Source: Acidimicrobiia bacterium
GTDB lineage: Bacteria > Actinomycetota > Acidimicrobiia > Acidimicrobiales > MedAcidi-G1
NCBI GenBank assembly: GCA_012959995.1
Contig: DUCC01000002.1
Location: 109,377 to 173,376 of the forward strand
DNA: 64,000 nucleotides
Direction of reading: 5' to 3'
The notes beneath the pieces are model-generated. The model did no database searches. It saw only the letters and a list, made by a program, of their open reading frames with translations, and had not been told where the DNA came from. The position numbers were made by a program, and so were the translations under genes. Below, piece after piece: positions 1 through 8,724 of this stretch. The stretch's first letter is position 1; each line of letters starts with the position of its first letter.

Positions 1-175
1 CCCCGTTATGAGCAGACTCATAGCCGAGGGCGGTGAAGGCTTCATGAGGAAACGCTTCTTCGGTCATTTTGGTTTCTTGGATGCACAGCACGTCGGGTTG
101 CACGGCTTGAATCCATGCTTCTACTCGCCCCAGTCGGGCTTTTAACGAGTTGACGTTCCAGGTGACGATACGCAT
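1..175 (-). CDS. xthA: Exodeoxyribonuclease III-type AP endonuclease, N-terminal part (cut by window edge)
   Basis: The first 58 codons of a minus-strand gene that runs off the left edge. The translation opens MRIVTWNVNSLKARL and continues with a PDVLCIQETKM stretch, the two N-terminal signatures of the exonuclease III/AP endonuclease family: the Asn of WNVNS and the Glu of QETK are active-site residues that help bind the catalytic metal. The family removes abasic sites and 3'-blocking groups in base excision repair. The start is the ATG at 175; a TAAGTT hexamer lies six bases before it (182-187) and no Shine-Dalgarno site is seen. The rest of the enzyme, including the DH motif, is outside the window. 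Confidence 0.9.
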   Translation of the reverse strand, partial: MRIVTWNVNSLKARLGRVEAWIQAVQPDVLCIQETKMTEEAFPHEAFTALGYESAHNG

Positions 176-181
176 GGAAAA

Positions 182-187
182 AACTTA
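182..187 (-). promoter_or_regulatory. Predicted -10 element (TAAGTT) of a leaderless xthA transcript
   Basis: On the minus strand TAAGTT is followed by six bases and then the ATG at 175. This spacing recurs throughout the window and places the expected transcription start at or next to the start codon. No SD-like purine run lies in between. Inferred from the recurring pattern. Confidence 0.5.
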
Positions 188-248
188 GCACGGCCGACAA
201 AGAGCGGCACGACCCACTTCTCTGCTCATTTTTTTCATGAGAAACCTT

Positions 249-287
249 CAATTCCGAACCTGGGGTCAGACCCCAGGTTCGGAATTG
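249..287. repeat. Perfect 39-bp palindrome, GGGGTCAGACCCC-core family, copy 1
   Basis: Two perfectly complementary 19-base arms flank a single central base (268). The core reads GGGGTCAGACCCC and the outer arm CAATTCCGAACCT. The repeat overlaps the last codons of the HAD hydrolase gene: on the minus strand the TCTGA at its centre supplies the TGA stop codon. It lies just downstream of that gene and upstream of xthA, so it can also act as a transcript-end hairpin. Two other copies (17136-17170 and 49530-49570) share the core but not the outer arms. Confidence 0.9.
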
Positions 288-907
288 GAGAGATCGAAAC
301 CGACCACGGCGGCTAGTTCTGCTAAGGCTTGGGCAGGGTCGGTGACCTTTATGGTGGTCATGCCCATGGCTCGAGCGGGCTTGAGGTTGACCCCCAAGTC
401 ATCGAGAAATACGCACTCTTCGGGAAGAACCCCCAGACCTTGGCAAGCCATTTCGTAAAACCCTGATTCCGGCTTGCGCACACCAACCACACTAGATTCC
501 ACCACCAAATCAAAAAGTGCGAGAACTTCAGCTTGTTCTCCCCCGTGATGGGTTTTTGACATAGACACGGTGTTGTTGGTCAACAAAGCCAGTGGCAAAC
601 GGGTTTTGATTATGCGTAAAGCTGCCACCATTTCTGGCCGCAACTCGCCTTGTAAACACCCCAACACTCGGCGGGCGCTAATCTCAATACCCAAAGCCAA
701 CGCTTCAGCTTCGAAGAGTTCACAAAATCCTGCCTCGTCCAACTCGTTGCGTTCCATCAAGGCCCAAGCGTTGCCGTCGGGGTTTTGCGTGTTGATAAAA
801 CGCACCGTGTCCGGCGGTAGCCCGGCCTCGTTTTCGTAAAGAGCGAAGGCGTCAAAAGGGCTGGTCAAGATCACCCCGCCGAAGTCAAATAACACTGCTT
901 TTATCAT
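266..907 (-). CDS. HAD-superfamily (subfamily IA) hydrolase, epoxide-hydrolase-N-domain-like
   Basis: About 213 residues. The nucleophile motif DFGGV occurs at residues 8-12 (VLFDFGGVI), a threonine/asparagine motif II in LLTNNT, the motif III lysine in GVRKPES, and the motif IV acidic pair in VFLDDLGVN. This is a small phosphatase/dehalogenase-like HAD enzyme; the substrate cannot be read from sequence. A longer frame to 958 exists but the conserved MIKAVLFDFGG beginning fits the ATG at 907. It is divergent from ettA with only 41 bases between start codons. Its C-terminus (about the last seven residues and the stop) is encoded by palindromic repeat copy 1, which suggests that the original 3' end was replaced by the repeat. 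Confidence 0.85.
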   Translation of the reverse strand: MIKAVLFDFGGVILTSPFDAFALYENEAGLPPDTVRFINTQNPDGNAWALMERNELDEAGFCELFEAEALALGIEISARRVLGCLQGELRPEMVAALRIIKTRLPLALLTNNTVSMSKTHHGGEQAEVLALFDLVVESSVVGVRKPESGFYEMACQGLGVLPEECVFLDDLGVNLKPARAMGMTTIKVTDPAQALAELAAVVGFDLSNSEPGV

Positions 908-948
908 GAACCGAAATGCTAGACCATCAGCCGGTAGCCTCAGCGGTC

Positions 949-2649
949 GTGAGCGCACAATTTATTTACACCATGCAAAAAGTCAGTCGGTACTACCCGC
1001 CGGACAGAGACGTACTCAAAGACATCACCTTGGCTTTCTATCCCGGAGCCAAAATTGGTGTGCTGGGGTCAAACGGTTCCGGCAAATCGTCTTTGCTAAA
1101 AATCATGGCTGGGCTTGACGATGGGTTCACCGGCGAAGCTCGTTTAACCGATGGTTTCACGGTGGGACTTCTTGAACAAGAACCCCATCTTGACGAAAGT
1201 AAAGACGTCATGGGCAACGTCATGGATGGGGTGGGTGAGGTCGCCACCTTGCTTTCTCGTTACGACGAAGTGTTGGCCGCTTGGGCCGACCCCGAAGCCG
1301 ACTACGAAAAACTCGGCGAAGACCAAGCAGCGTTGGAACGCAAAATCGAAGCCGCCGGCGCCTGGGACCTTCAGCGCACCATTGAGATCGCTATGGATGC
1401 CCTTCGCCTTCCGCCGGGAGATGCTTCCGTGGAGCACCTCTCCGGTGGTGAACGCCGACGGGTGGCTTTATGTCGTTTACTGCTCTCTCGCCCCGACCTG
1501 TTGCTACTAGATGAGCCCACCAACCATTTAGACGCCGAGTCGGTGGCTTGGCTTGAGCGCACTTTGCGTGACTACACCGGCACCGTCATGGCTATCACCC
1601 ATGATCGCTACTTCCTCGACAACGTAGCTAGCTGGATTTTAGAGATGGACCACGGACGAGGCTTGCCTTTTGAAGGCAATTACTCCGGTTGGCTTGAGCA
1701 AAAAACCGATCGTTTGGTGGCCGAAGAAAAAACTGATTCCTCCCGACGCCGTACCTTAGAACGCGAACTGGAGTGGGTCCGTATGGCTCCCAAGGCTCGT
1801 CAAGCAAAGGGGAAAGCCCGCTTAGCGGCTTACGACCGATTAGTTGTTGAAGCCGCCGAAGCCGATCAACGCGACAATGCTTTACAGATCACCATCCCGG
1901 CCAACCAGCGTTTAGGCGACCAGGTCATAGAGGTGACCAATTTGTCTAAAGGGTTCGGCGATCATTTGCTTATCGATGACCTGTCGTTTACCTTGCCGCC
2001 GGCAGGCATCGTGGGGGTTATCGGCGGTAATGGTGCCGGAAAAACCACCTTGTTTCGCATGCTTACCGCAGCCAGCAACGGTGACGCCGACCCGGCGGCC
2101 AACCCCGACAGTGGCGAAATTCAAGTCGGCACTACCGTAGAAATGGGTTACGTCGACCAGTCGCGAGAATCCTTGGACCCCGAACGCACCGTGTATCAAG
2201 AAATCACCGATGATCATGATTTTATTCAGGTGGGAAAACGCGAGATGAACGGTCGGGCCTACGTGGCTTCGTTTAACTTCAAAGGGTCTGATCAGCAGAA
2301 AAAAGTCGGGAATCTTTCTGGCGGGGAACGCAACCGAGTGCACTTGGCCAAAGTGCTCAAAAGCGGGGCCAACCTGTTGCTGCTTGACGAGCCCACCAAC
2401 GATTTAGATGTAGATACTTTGCGAGCCTTAGAAAGCGGCTTGGAGTCGTACCCGGGTTGTGCAGTCATCATTAGCCATGATCGCTGGTTTTTGGATCGAG
2501 TGGCCACCCACGTGTTGGCTTTTGAAGGCAACTCGCAGGTGCGGTGGTTTGAAGGAAACTTCAGCGAATACGAAGCAGCACGCAAGAAAGAACTCGGGAG
2601 TGAAGCCACCCCTACCCGCATGAAATACAAACCCCTTTCTCGAGGTTGA
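949..2649 (+). CDS. ettA: Energy-dependent translational throttle protein EttA (ABC-F family ATPase)
   Basis: A soluble twin-ATPase of about 566 residues without membrane segments. First cassette: Walker A GSNGSGKS (about residues 40-47), signature LSGGE (about 164), Walker B LLLLDEPTNHLD (about 185-196). Second cassette: Walker A GGNGAGKTT (about 360), signature LSGGERNR (about 456), Walker B LLLLDEPTNDLD (about 478). A basic linker lies between them. The order and the SAQFIYTM opening match EttA, which binds the ribosomal E site and gates entry into elongation according to ATP/ADP ratio. I chose the GTG at 949 because it restores the conserved N-terminus and a TAGCCT hexamer lies eight bases upstream; an ATG at 916 would add 11 unconserved residues. 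Confidence 0.93.
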   Translation: MSAQFIYTMQKVSRYYPPDRDVLKDITLAFYPGAKIGVLGSNGSGKSSLLKIMAGLDDGFTGEARLTDGFTVGLLEQEPHLDESKDVMGNVMDGVGEVATLLSRYDEVLAAWADPEADYEKLGEDQAALERKIEAAGAWDLQRTIEIAMDALRLPPGDASVEHLSGGERRRVALCRLLLSRPDLLLLDEPTNHLDAESVAWLERTLRDYTGTVMAITHDRYFLDNVASWILEMDHGRGLPFEGNYSGWLEQKTDRLVAEEKTDSSRRRTLERELEWVRMAPKARQAKGKARLAAYDRLVVEAAEADQRDNALQITIPANQRLGDQVIEVTNLSKGFGDHLLIDDLSFTLPPAGIVGVIGGNGAGKTTLFRMLTAASNGDADPAANPDSGEIQVGTTVEMGYVDQSRESLDPERTVYQEITDDHDFIQVGKREMNGRAYVASFNFKGSDQQKKVGNLSGGERNRVHLAKVLKSGANLLLLDEPTNDLDVDTLRALESGLESYPGCAVIISHDRWFLDRVATHVLAFEGNSQVRWFEGNFSEYEAARKKELGSEATPTRMKYKPLSRG

Positions 2650-2999
2650 TGGTGGCTGCCGTTGACGCTCGTACCCGCATTTTGGCTCCTCAGGTCATTC
2701 GAGGTGTTGCCCTTTTGCTTTGCGTGACTGGTATTGCTGGCATGATCGTCACCTCAATTGCTGACGATATTCCAGCGGCTCTTTCGTTTGGATTGCTGGG
2801 CGCTACCGGTGCGTTGGCGCTGCTTTTAGTAGGCGCTTTAGTACCGGCCATAGAGTCAGCAGCGTCTTTGAATGAGGCGTTAGCAGCCGAGGTCGAAGCG
2901 CAGGTTGAACGTTTACTGGCTGCGGGAGTTGATGAAACGCCGGTACGAGATTTAGTGCGTGATGCCGTGGATTTAGGTCGCCAGTCAGCTGGCGATTAG
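2649..2999 (+). CDS. Small two-helix membrane protein of unknown function
   Basis: 116 residues. After a short N-terminus there are two adjacent hydrophobic segments (about residues 14-34 and 42-66), followed by an acidic, Ala/Glu-rich cytosolic-looking tail that may be helical. I do not recognise a family. The ATG at 2649 shares its A with the TGA stop of ettA (TGATG), so translation is probably coupled to ettA. Its 3' end overlaps the 3' end of convergent cysC by 15 bases. Confidence 0.7.
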   Translation: MVAAVDARTRILAPQVIRGVALLLCVTGIAGMIVTSIADDIPAALSFGLLGATGALALLLVGALVPAIESAASLNEALAAEVEAQVERLLAAGVDETPVRDLVRDAVDLGRQSAGD

Positions 3000-3581
3000 C
3001 GCCAATATCTGAGTAGCGGCGGCCACCGGGGCACCATCGGCCGGGGTTAACACCAGGTCAGGGTTTTCCGGGGCTTCGTAGGGGGCATCAATACCGGTAA
3101 ATCCGGTGAGTTCGCCGGCCCGCACTTTGGCGTAAAGACCTTTGGGGTCTCGCTGTTCGCATACTTCGAGCGGGGTGTCAACGAATACTTCAAAAAACGG
3201 CACGCCGGCCGCTTGGTGAAGTTCTCGAGCCTGTTGGCGTCCTGCTCGAAATGGGCTGATTACCGGCACCAGCGCGACCAAGCCAGCGTCGCCCATGAGG
3301 CGGGCTACTTCAGCAACTCGCCGCACGTTCTCGGTACGATCTTGATCAGAAAATCCGAGATCTCCGTTTAGCCCGTGGCGCAGGTTGTCGCCGTCCAGCA
3401 AATAAGCGGGCTTCCCGGCCGCTATTAGCAGCCGCTCGCAGGCCACAGCGATCGAAGATTTTCCTGACCCTGAGAGGCCGGTAAACCATACAGTGGCGCC
3501 CGCTATCCCTAAAGCGCTTTTGCGTTCGTCTCGGCCAAAGCTGCCTGCGTGCCAGACCACCCCGGGGCTGTGTTGGCCCAC
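2985..3581 (-). CDS. cysC: Adenylylsulfate kinase (APS kinase)
   Basis: 198 residues, a usual length for stand-alone CysC. It phosphorylates APS to PAPS with ATP. The P-loop GLSGSGKS is at residues 35-42, followed by the family motifs [15 protein letters not shown] and FSDQDRTEN and the PFRAGR segment. Last gene of a minus-strand cysD-cysN-cysC operon: the GTG start at 3581 follows the cysN stop by one base. No PAPS reductase or sulfite reductase is present in the window, so whether PAPS feeds assimilation or sulfation is open. Confidence 0.93.
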   Translation of the reverse strand: MGQHSPGVVWHAGSFGRDERKSALGIAGATVWFTGLSGSGKSSIAVACERLLIAAGKPAYLLDGDNLRHGLNGDLGFSDQDRTENVRRVAEVARLMGDAGLVALVPVISPFRAGRQQARELHQAAGVPFFEVFVDTPLEVCEQRDPKGLYAKVRAGELTGFTGIDAPYEAPENPDLVLTPADGAPVAAATQILALIAS

Positions 3582-3582
3582 T

Positions 3583-4839
3583 TTAAGCTCCGCTCCCGAC
3601 GATCATGCCAGCGGCCACCGTGGCGTTGCTGGCTTCGTCGATCAACACGAAAGAACCGGTGTTGCGGTTGCGTCGGTATTCGTCAAAGAACAGAGGCTGG
3701 GTGCTGCGGAGGGTTACGCGGCCTATTTCGTTAAGACCTAACGATTCTGGAGACATCTGCCGATGCAAAGTGTTTACATCTAGCTGGTATTGCAGGTCGG
3801 TGACCATGACCCGAGCGGTGCGGGTGGTGTGTTTTATGGCCAATTTCATGCGGGGGGTCAAAGGCTTGGTGTCGGACATCCAGCACACCATGGCTTGCAG
3901 GTCTTGCCCGGCATGGGGTTGGTTGTTGGGGCGGCAAATCATATCGCCCCGTGAAATGTCAATATTGTCGGTTAAGCGCAAGGTGACCGACATGGGTCCG
4001 AATGCTTCATCAATCGGGCCATCGAAAGTATCTATGGAGGCCACCGTGGAGGTAAACCCGCTGGGTAGCGCCATCACCTCGTCACCGGGTTTGAATACGC
4101 CACCGGCCACCGTGCCGGCATACCCCCGGTAATCGTGGTGTTCGTTGGTTTGGGGGCGAATCACGTATTGCACAGGGAACCGAGCATCAATGTGGTTGCG
4201 GTCGCTAGAAATATGTACTTGTTCAAGGTGGTGCAGCAACGGCGACCCTTGGTACCAAGGCATATTTTCTGACCGGTCCACCACGTTGTCGCCGTGTAGG
4301 GCCGACATGGGGATGAAGGTCAGGTCGGCAACGTCTAGTTTCATAGCGAAGTTACGGAACTCTTCTTTTACTGTTTCGAAGGCTTTTTCGTCGTAATCCA
4401 CTAAATCCATTTTGTTTATACAGACCACCAAGTGAGGAATACGCAGCAGCGACGCTAAAAAAGCGTGGCGTCGCGATTGTTCTACTACTCCGTGGCGGGC
4501 GTCAATGAGTACCAAGGCCAGGTCGGCGGTGGAGGCTCCGGTGATCATGTTGCGGGTGTACTGGGTGTGCCCTGGAGTGTCGGCAATTATGAACTTGCGT
4601 TTCGGGGTGGCGAAATAACGGTACGCCACGTCGATAGTGATGCCTTGTTCGCGTTCGGCACGCAAACCGTCGGTCAATAAAGCCAAATTGACTTGTTCGT
4701 TGCCCATCTGCTTAGAGGTAGCTTCTATGGCTTCCATTTGGTCTTGGAAGATGGATTTTGTGTCGTAAAGCAATCGCCCGATCAGGGTGGACTTGCCGTC
4801 ATCGACACTTCCTGCGGTGGCGAAGCGGAGAAACTCCAT
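3583..4839 (-). CDS. cysN: Sulfate adenylyltransferase, GTPase subunit
   Basis: 418 residues, an elongation-factor-like GTPase that powers ATP sulfurylase through its partner CysD. G1 motif GSVDDGKST at residues 10-18, G3 DTPGH at 87-91, G4 NKMD at 142-145, then two beta-barrel domains. It is not fused to CysC, unlike the bifunctional CysNC of many actinobacteria; cysC is a separate gene directly downstream. The ATG at 4839 overlaps the cysD stop by one base (TAATG), indicating coupled translation of the two subunits. Confidence 0.95.
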   Translation of the reverse strand: MEFLRFATAGSVDDGKSTLIGRLLYDTKSIFQDQMEAIEATSKQMGNEQVNLALLTDGLRAEREQGITIDVAYRYFATPKRKFIIADTPGHTQYTRNMITGASTADLALVLIDARHGVVEQSRRHAFLASLLRIPHLVVCINKMDLVDYDEKAFETVKEEFRNFAMKLDVADLTFIPMSALHGDNVVDRSENMPWYQGSPLLHHLEQVHISSDRNHIDARFPVQYVIRPQTNEHHDYRGYAGTVAGGVFKPGDEVMALPSGFTSTVASIDTFDGPIDEAFGPMSVTLRLTDNIDISRGDMICRPNNQPHAGQDLQAMVCWMSDTKPLTPRMKLAIKHTTRTARVMVTDLQYQLDVNTLHRQMSPESLGLNEIGRVTLRSTQPLFFDEYRRNRNTGSFVLIDEASNATVAAGMIVGSGA

Positions 4840-5753
4840 TAGAAGTAGCCCTCCTTTTTGCGGTCTTCCATAGCCGCTTCAGAAACTCGATCGTCGGCTC
4901 GGGTGGCTCCCCGTTCGGTTATGCGAGTAGTGGAAACTTCTTCAATAATTTCTTCTATGGTTTGTGCTTCAGATTCCACTGCTCCGGTGCAACTCATGTC
5001 GCCGACGGTGCGGTAGCGCACCATGCGGGTCTCTACTTCTTCTTGGTCGCTGCGAGTCACATAGGGCGACTCCGACAGCCACATGTTGTCGCGAGAAAAC
5101 ACAGGGCGTTGGTGAGCAAAATACACACTGGGTATCTCGATGTTTTCTCGCTGGATGTACTGCCAAATATCGAGTTCTGTCCAGTTAGATATAGGGAACA
5201 CTCGAATGTGTTCGCCTTGATTTAAGCAACCGTTGTAAAGGTTCCAAAGTTCTGGCCGCTGATTTTTTGGGTCCCATTGGCCGAAGTCGTCACGAAACGA
5301 GTACACCCTTTCTTTAGCTCGGGCTTTTTCTTCGTCGCGGCGGGCACCACCGAACAAAGCATCAAAACGATGTTCCTCAATGGCGTCAAGCAAGGTGGTG
5401 GTTTGTAGTCGGTTGCGGCTGGCTCGTGGGCCGGTTTCTTCGGTGACCCGACCATCATCTATGGCTTGTTGCACCGAGGCCACCACGAGGCGAGCGCCGG
5501 TTTCTTCTATCCGACGGTCCCGGTAGTCCAAAACCTCGGGGAAGTTATGCCCGGTATCTACATGCATCATGGGGAAAGGCAGGCGCGCCGGCCAGAAAGC
5601 CTTCTGCGCCAGGTGCAGCATGACGATGGAATCTTTCCCGCCAGAAAAAAGCAAGCAGGGTCGTTCGAACTCTGCCGCTACTTCTCGAAAGATGTGGACT
5701 GACTCTGCCTCAAGTTGATCAAGATGGCTGAGTTCGTATGTGGTGATGGTCAT
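4839..5753 (-). CDS. cysD: Sulfate adenylyltransferase, catalytic subunit
   Basis: 304 residues. The PP-loop of the adenine-nucleotide alpha-hydrolase family, SGGKDS, is at residues 37-42, followed by HVDTGHNFPEV and the FGGARRDEEKARAKER signature of CysD. It makes APS from sulfate and ATP with CysN. First gene of the cysDNC operon and divergent from cysQ, so sulfate activation and PAP/PAPS recycling share an intergenic region of about 70 bases. The protein ends in a basic KKEGYF tail typical of CysD. Confidence 0.95.
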   Translation of the reverse strand: MTITTYELSHLDQLEAESVHIFREVAAEFERPCLLFSGGKDSIVMLHLAQKAFWPARLPFPMMHVDTGHNFPEVLDYRDRRIEETGARLVVASVQQAIDDGRVTEETGPRASRNRLQTTTLLDAIEEHRFDALFGGARRDEEKARAKERVYSFRDDFGQWDPKNQRPELWNLYNGCLNQGEHIRVFPISNWTELDIWQYIQRENIEIPSVYFAHQRPVFSRDNMWLSESPYVTRSDQEEVETRMVRYRTVGDMSCTGAVESEAQTIEEIIEEVSTTRITERGATRADDRVSEAAMEDRKKEGYF

Positions 5754-5822
5754 AAAGTTAGTTTTCTCTAAATTGCCGGCGCTCTTCCACAGGTTAGGCC
5801 ATTTTATCTGCCATGATCACCC

Positions 5823-6593
5823 ATGATGGATTTTACCGATGACCATATTTTTGCTGCACAATTAGCGGCCAGCGCTGGAGATCTTCTTATTGAGGTGCGC
5901 CAAGAGTTGGCGGACCAGGAAACCCAGGTTATTAAAGACCAAGGAGATCAACGCTCGCACGATTTTCTCATGCAGGCTTTGGCCCAAAACCGCCCTACCG
6001 ATGGGGTGCTTTCTGAGGAGGGTTCCGCTCACTCAGTGCACCCACTACGGGAGAATTGTGAACGGGTGTGGATCATTGACCCGGTGGACGGAACCCGCGA
6101 GTACAGCGAACCGTTGCGCACCGACTGGGCCGTTCATGTGGCCCTCGCCGTAAATGGCCAACCAGTAGTAGGCGCCGTGGCCTTGCCTGCTTTAGGCCTT
6201 ACGTTGTCAACTGCTACGTCGCTGCCCCTCGAACCCTTCGGCCCGGTGCCGGCGGCTCCTCGAGTGGTGGTGAGTAGGTCTCGCCCACCAGCCGTAGCGT
6301 TAGCCGTAGCCGAAGCCTTAAACGGCGAGCTGGTTGAGATGGGTTCGGCGGGCGCTAAAGCCATGGCTGTGGTACGCGGCGAAGTTGACTTGTATGTCCA
6401 TGCCGGTGGCCAATACGAATGGGATAACTGTGCTCCGGCCGCCGTGGCTTTGGCCGCTGGGTTGCATGTTTCTCGCCTTGATGGTTCGCCGCTTACTTAT
6501 AACCACTCCGATCCTTGGCTTCCTGATTTACTTATTTGCCGTACCGAACTGGCATTAACTGCTTTAGCGGTTTTGGCCGAGCACCAGGAGTAA
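5823..6593 (+). CDS. cysQ: 3'(2'),5'-bisphosphate nucleotidase, CysQ/inositol-monophosphatase family
   Basis: 256 residues. The magnesium-binding phosphatase signature is present: EEGS (about residue 65), DPVDGTREY (about 85-93) and a C-terminal WDNCAPAAV (about 199-207). In the CysQ branch this enzyme hydrolyses PAP or PAPS and so limits their accumulation; the position next to cysDNC supports that role over inositol phosphatase activity. It starts with two adjacent ATG codons (5823, 5826). nucS begins two bases after its stop. Confidence 0.85.
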   Translation: MMDFTDDHIFAAQLAASAGDLLIEVRQELADQETQVIKDQGDQRSHDFLMQALAQNRPTDGVLSEEGSAHSVHPLRENCERVWIIDPVDGTREYSEPLRTDWAVHVALAVNGQPVVGAVALPALGLTLSTATSLPLEPFGPVPAAPRVVVSRSRPPAVALAVAEALNGELVEMGSAGAKAMAVVRGEVDLYVHAGGQYEWDNCAPAAVALAAGLHVSRLDGSPLTYNHSDPWLPDLLICRTELALTALAVLAEHQE

Positions 6594-6595
6594 CT

Positions 6596-7255
6596 GTGCG
6601 TCTTGTTATTGCTCGTTGCACCGTTGATTACCAAGGCCGTCTCAACGCTCACCTTCCCGAGGCGGTGCGCCTCATCATGGTCAAAGCCGATGGGTGTGTG
6701 GCTATTCATGCTGACGGTGGGGCTTTTAAGCCGTTGAATTGGATGAATGCCCCGAACCGCCTTACTGAAGAGGACGGGTTTTGGCGGGTTACCAACCCGA
6801 AGGATGAAACGCTCATCATTACTTTGCATGAGATTTTGAGCGATACCAAACATGACCTTGGTGTTGACCCTGGCCTACAAAAAGATGGGGTAGAAGCCCA
6901 TTTGCAAGAGTTGTTGGCCGCTGACCCCACCACCATGGCCGATGGTCTGCGCTTGGTGCGGCGTGAGTTTCCTACGGAAATAGGCCCGGTGGATTTGTTG
7001 TGCCGCGACGCAGAAGGAAACGCCGTAGCTATTGAAGTGAAGCGGCGAGGAGAAATTGATGGGGTTGAACAACTCACTCGATATCTCGATTTTTTGAATC
7101 GTGACCCTACTTTGGCACCGGTTCGCGGCATTTACGTGGCGCAAGAAATTAAGCCTCAAGCCAAAGTGTTGGCCGAAGATCGCGGCATCGACTGGGTAGT
7201 GGTGGATTACGACGAGTTGCGGGGCATGGAATCTGACGTGCTCAAACTGTTCTGA
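6596..7255 (+). CDS. nucS: Endonuclease NucS (non-canonical mismatch repair)
   Basis: 219 residues. The N-terminal DNA-binding half opens [16 protein letters not shown] and contains KPLNWM; the C-terminal half is a RecB-like nuclease with PVDLLCRD (Asp about 132) and IEVKRRG (Glu-Lys about 147-149). NucS/EndoMS cuts both strands at mismatches in actinobacteria and archaea that lack MutS-MutL, and it is usually helped by the sliding clamp. The frame is open upstream to 6536 but the GTG at 6596, two bases after the cysQ stop, gives the conserved N-terminus. Confidence 0.93.
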   Translation: MRLVIARCTVDYQGRLNAHLPEAVRLIMVKADGCVAIHADGGAFKPLNWMNAPNRLTEEDGFWRVTNPKDETLIITLHEILSDTKHDLGVDPGLQKDGVEAHLQELLAADPTTMADGLRLVRREFPTEIGPVDLLCRDAEGNAVAIEVKRRGEIDGVEQLTRYLDFLNRDPTLAPVRGIYVAQEIKPQAKVLAEDRGIDWVVVDYDELRGMESDVLKLF

Positions 7256-7280
7256 CCACTTCACTTCCCTGCCTAGCCAC

Positions 7281-7286
7281 TACGGT
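7281..7286 (+). promoter_or_regulatory. Predicted -10 element (TACGGT) for the VanW gene
   Basis: TACGGT is followed by seven bases and the GTG at 7294, with no SD sequence. It fits the leaderless-promoter spacing seen at many genes here. Confidence 0.5.
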
Positions 7287-7293
7287 CGGTTAG

Positions 7294-8697
7294 GTGATTA
7301 GACGTCAGGGCCAACGCTGGGCCTCTTCGCCAGGCTTCGGGCGGCGTACCGGCTTTTTTGTCGGTGCCACGGCTTTAGCCATGGCTCTGGCCGGTGGTCT
7401 TTTTCTTTTACGTAACGAACCGGCACCAGAGATTCTTTCTGTTCCCGCTACGACCACCACGACCTCTACCTCAACCACCACTACCACCACCACCGTTGCG
7501 CCGACCACCACCCTCTCTGCCCTTGAAATACAAAAGGCCCAAGAAGGTCTTGCAGCCTTGGCCGCCAACGGTTTTTTAGTGCTTAGCGAGGCCGGTGCCC
7601 AGATGGTTTCGGCGGAAGAAGTGCGTTCTTGGCTGAGCCTTGATGGCCTCGTTTTACAAGTTGATGTTTCTCTTGTTTCTGCTTTTCTTGAACAATCTTT
7701 TGCGGATGTTTTCGTCACCGGTAACGACGTTTGGCTTTCCGCGACAGAAGATGGTTCTCTTGAGACATCGCTTAGCAAGCCTGACCAGGTCTGTTGCCAC
7801 CCGGATATGGCAGGCCAAGTGGCCGGTCACCTTCTTGATGGCCTCAGTTACGGGACGGTGGATTTACGTCAAGAAGACCGTCACTACAGCCCAGAATGGG
7901 TTGCCCAAACTGGCTCTACCCACCTCATTGGCGAGTTCACCACTTACTACCCGGCGGGTCGCCCACGAGTCACCAATATTCATCGCATTGCAGAACTCAC
8001 CCGCTACACCGTGGTTGAGCCCGGTGACTCTTTCTCGCTAAACGACCATGTTGGCCGGCGGACAATTGAAAATGGTTTTGTTGCAGACGGTTCCATCGTT
8101 TACGGCGTGATGGTTCAAGCAGTAGGCGGCGGCATTTCTCAATTCGCCACCACCATGTTTAATGCGGCCTTTTTTGCTGGTCTAGAATTTGAGTCCTACC
8201 AAAGTCACTCCATTTATTTTCGCCGCTACCCCTACGGACGTGAGGCCACCATTTCGTGGGGTTGGCCAGACCTAAAGTTTAAAAACATCACCCCCTACCC
8301 GGTAATTATCTGGACATCAGTTACCCCTGATTCAGTAACCGTTCAGTTGTATTCTCAGCCTTGGGTAACTGGCCAACAAACTGCTCAGTGGTCAACCTCG
8401 GTTGGTGTGGAATGCACCAAGGTGACAACCGAACGCTCCCGCACTTGGCAAGAAACTGGTGCGATCACCATTGATCATGTCACGGCCAAGTACCGGCCGG
8501 AAGGGTTGAACTGCGATGGGACACTCTCTGACCCAGAGGCTTGCTTATTTGACCCGGAGGCCCCGGTAGAACTTGACCCCCGTTGCCCAAACTACGACCT
8601 CTCCACAACCACCACGACGACTACCACCACGACGACTACCACCACGACGACAACCGAACCCCCGGCCACCCCTACTACTGAATTGCCGGCGGAGTAG
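7294..8697 (+). CDS. VanW-family secreted or membrane-anchored protein with Thr-rich linkers
   Basis: 467 residues. A hydrophobic segment at about residues 19-40 is a signal anchor, followed by a Thr-rich linker. A peptidoglycan-binding-4-like region precedes the VanW domain (about 235-350), seen in the SFSLNDHVGRRT, GGGISQFATTMFNAAFFAGL and HSIYFRRYPYGREAT motifs. The C-terminus is another long Thr run encoded by a 15-bp tandem repeat. VanW-domain proteins are linked to the cell wall but their enzymatic role is not established. Starts at GTG 7294. Confidence 0.85.
   Translation: MIRRQGQRWASSPGFGRRTGFFVGATALAMALAGGLFLLRNEPAPEILSVPATTTTTSTSTTTTTTTVAPTTTLSALEIQKAQEGLAALAANGFLVLSEAGAQMVSAEEVRSWLSLDGLVLQVDVSLVSAFLEQSFADVFVTGNDVWLSATEDGSLETSLSKPDQVCCHPDMAGQVAGHLLDGLSYGTVDLRQEDRHYSPEWVAQTGSTHLIGEFTTYYPAGRPRVTNIHRIAELTRYTVVEPGDSFSLNDHVGRRTIENGFVADGSIVYGVMVQAVGGGISQFATTMFNAAFFAGLEFESYQSHSIYFRRYPYGREATISWGWPDLKFKNITPYPVIIWTSVTPDSVTVQLYSQPWVTGQQTAQWSTSVGVECTKVTTERSRTWQETGAITIDHVTAKYRPEGLNCDGTLSDPEACLFDPEAPVELDPRCPNYDLSTTTTTTTTTTTTTTTTTEPPATPTTELPAE
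8608..8652 (+). repeat. Three near-identical 15-bp tandem units encoding poly-threonine
   Basis: The unit ACCACCACGACGACT is repeated three times (the last with one change) inside the 3' end of the VanW gene and encodes only threonine. It is a likely site of length variation by slippage and resembles extracellular, possibly glycosylated, actinobacterial linkers. Confidence 0.8.
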
Positions 8698-8711
8698 TCG
8701 CTCAAAAGGAT

Positions 8712-8717
8712 TACCCT
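8712..8717 (+). promoter_or_regulatory. Predicted -10 element (TACCCT) for the FAD-dependent reductase gene
   Basis: TACCCT stands seven bases before the ATG at 8725. No SD sequence is present, which supports a leaderless mRNA. Confidence 0.5.
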
Positions 8718-8724
8718 CCTCGCC

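Noticed and set aside
8608..8652. Tandem 15-bp units considered as a CRISPR-like array
   Set aside because: No spacers and units encode only threonine inside a gene.
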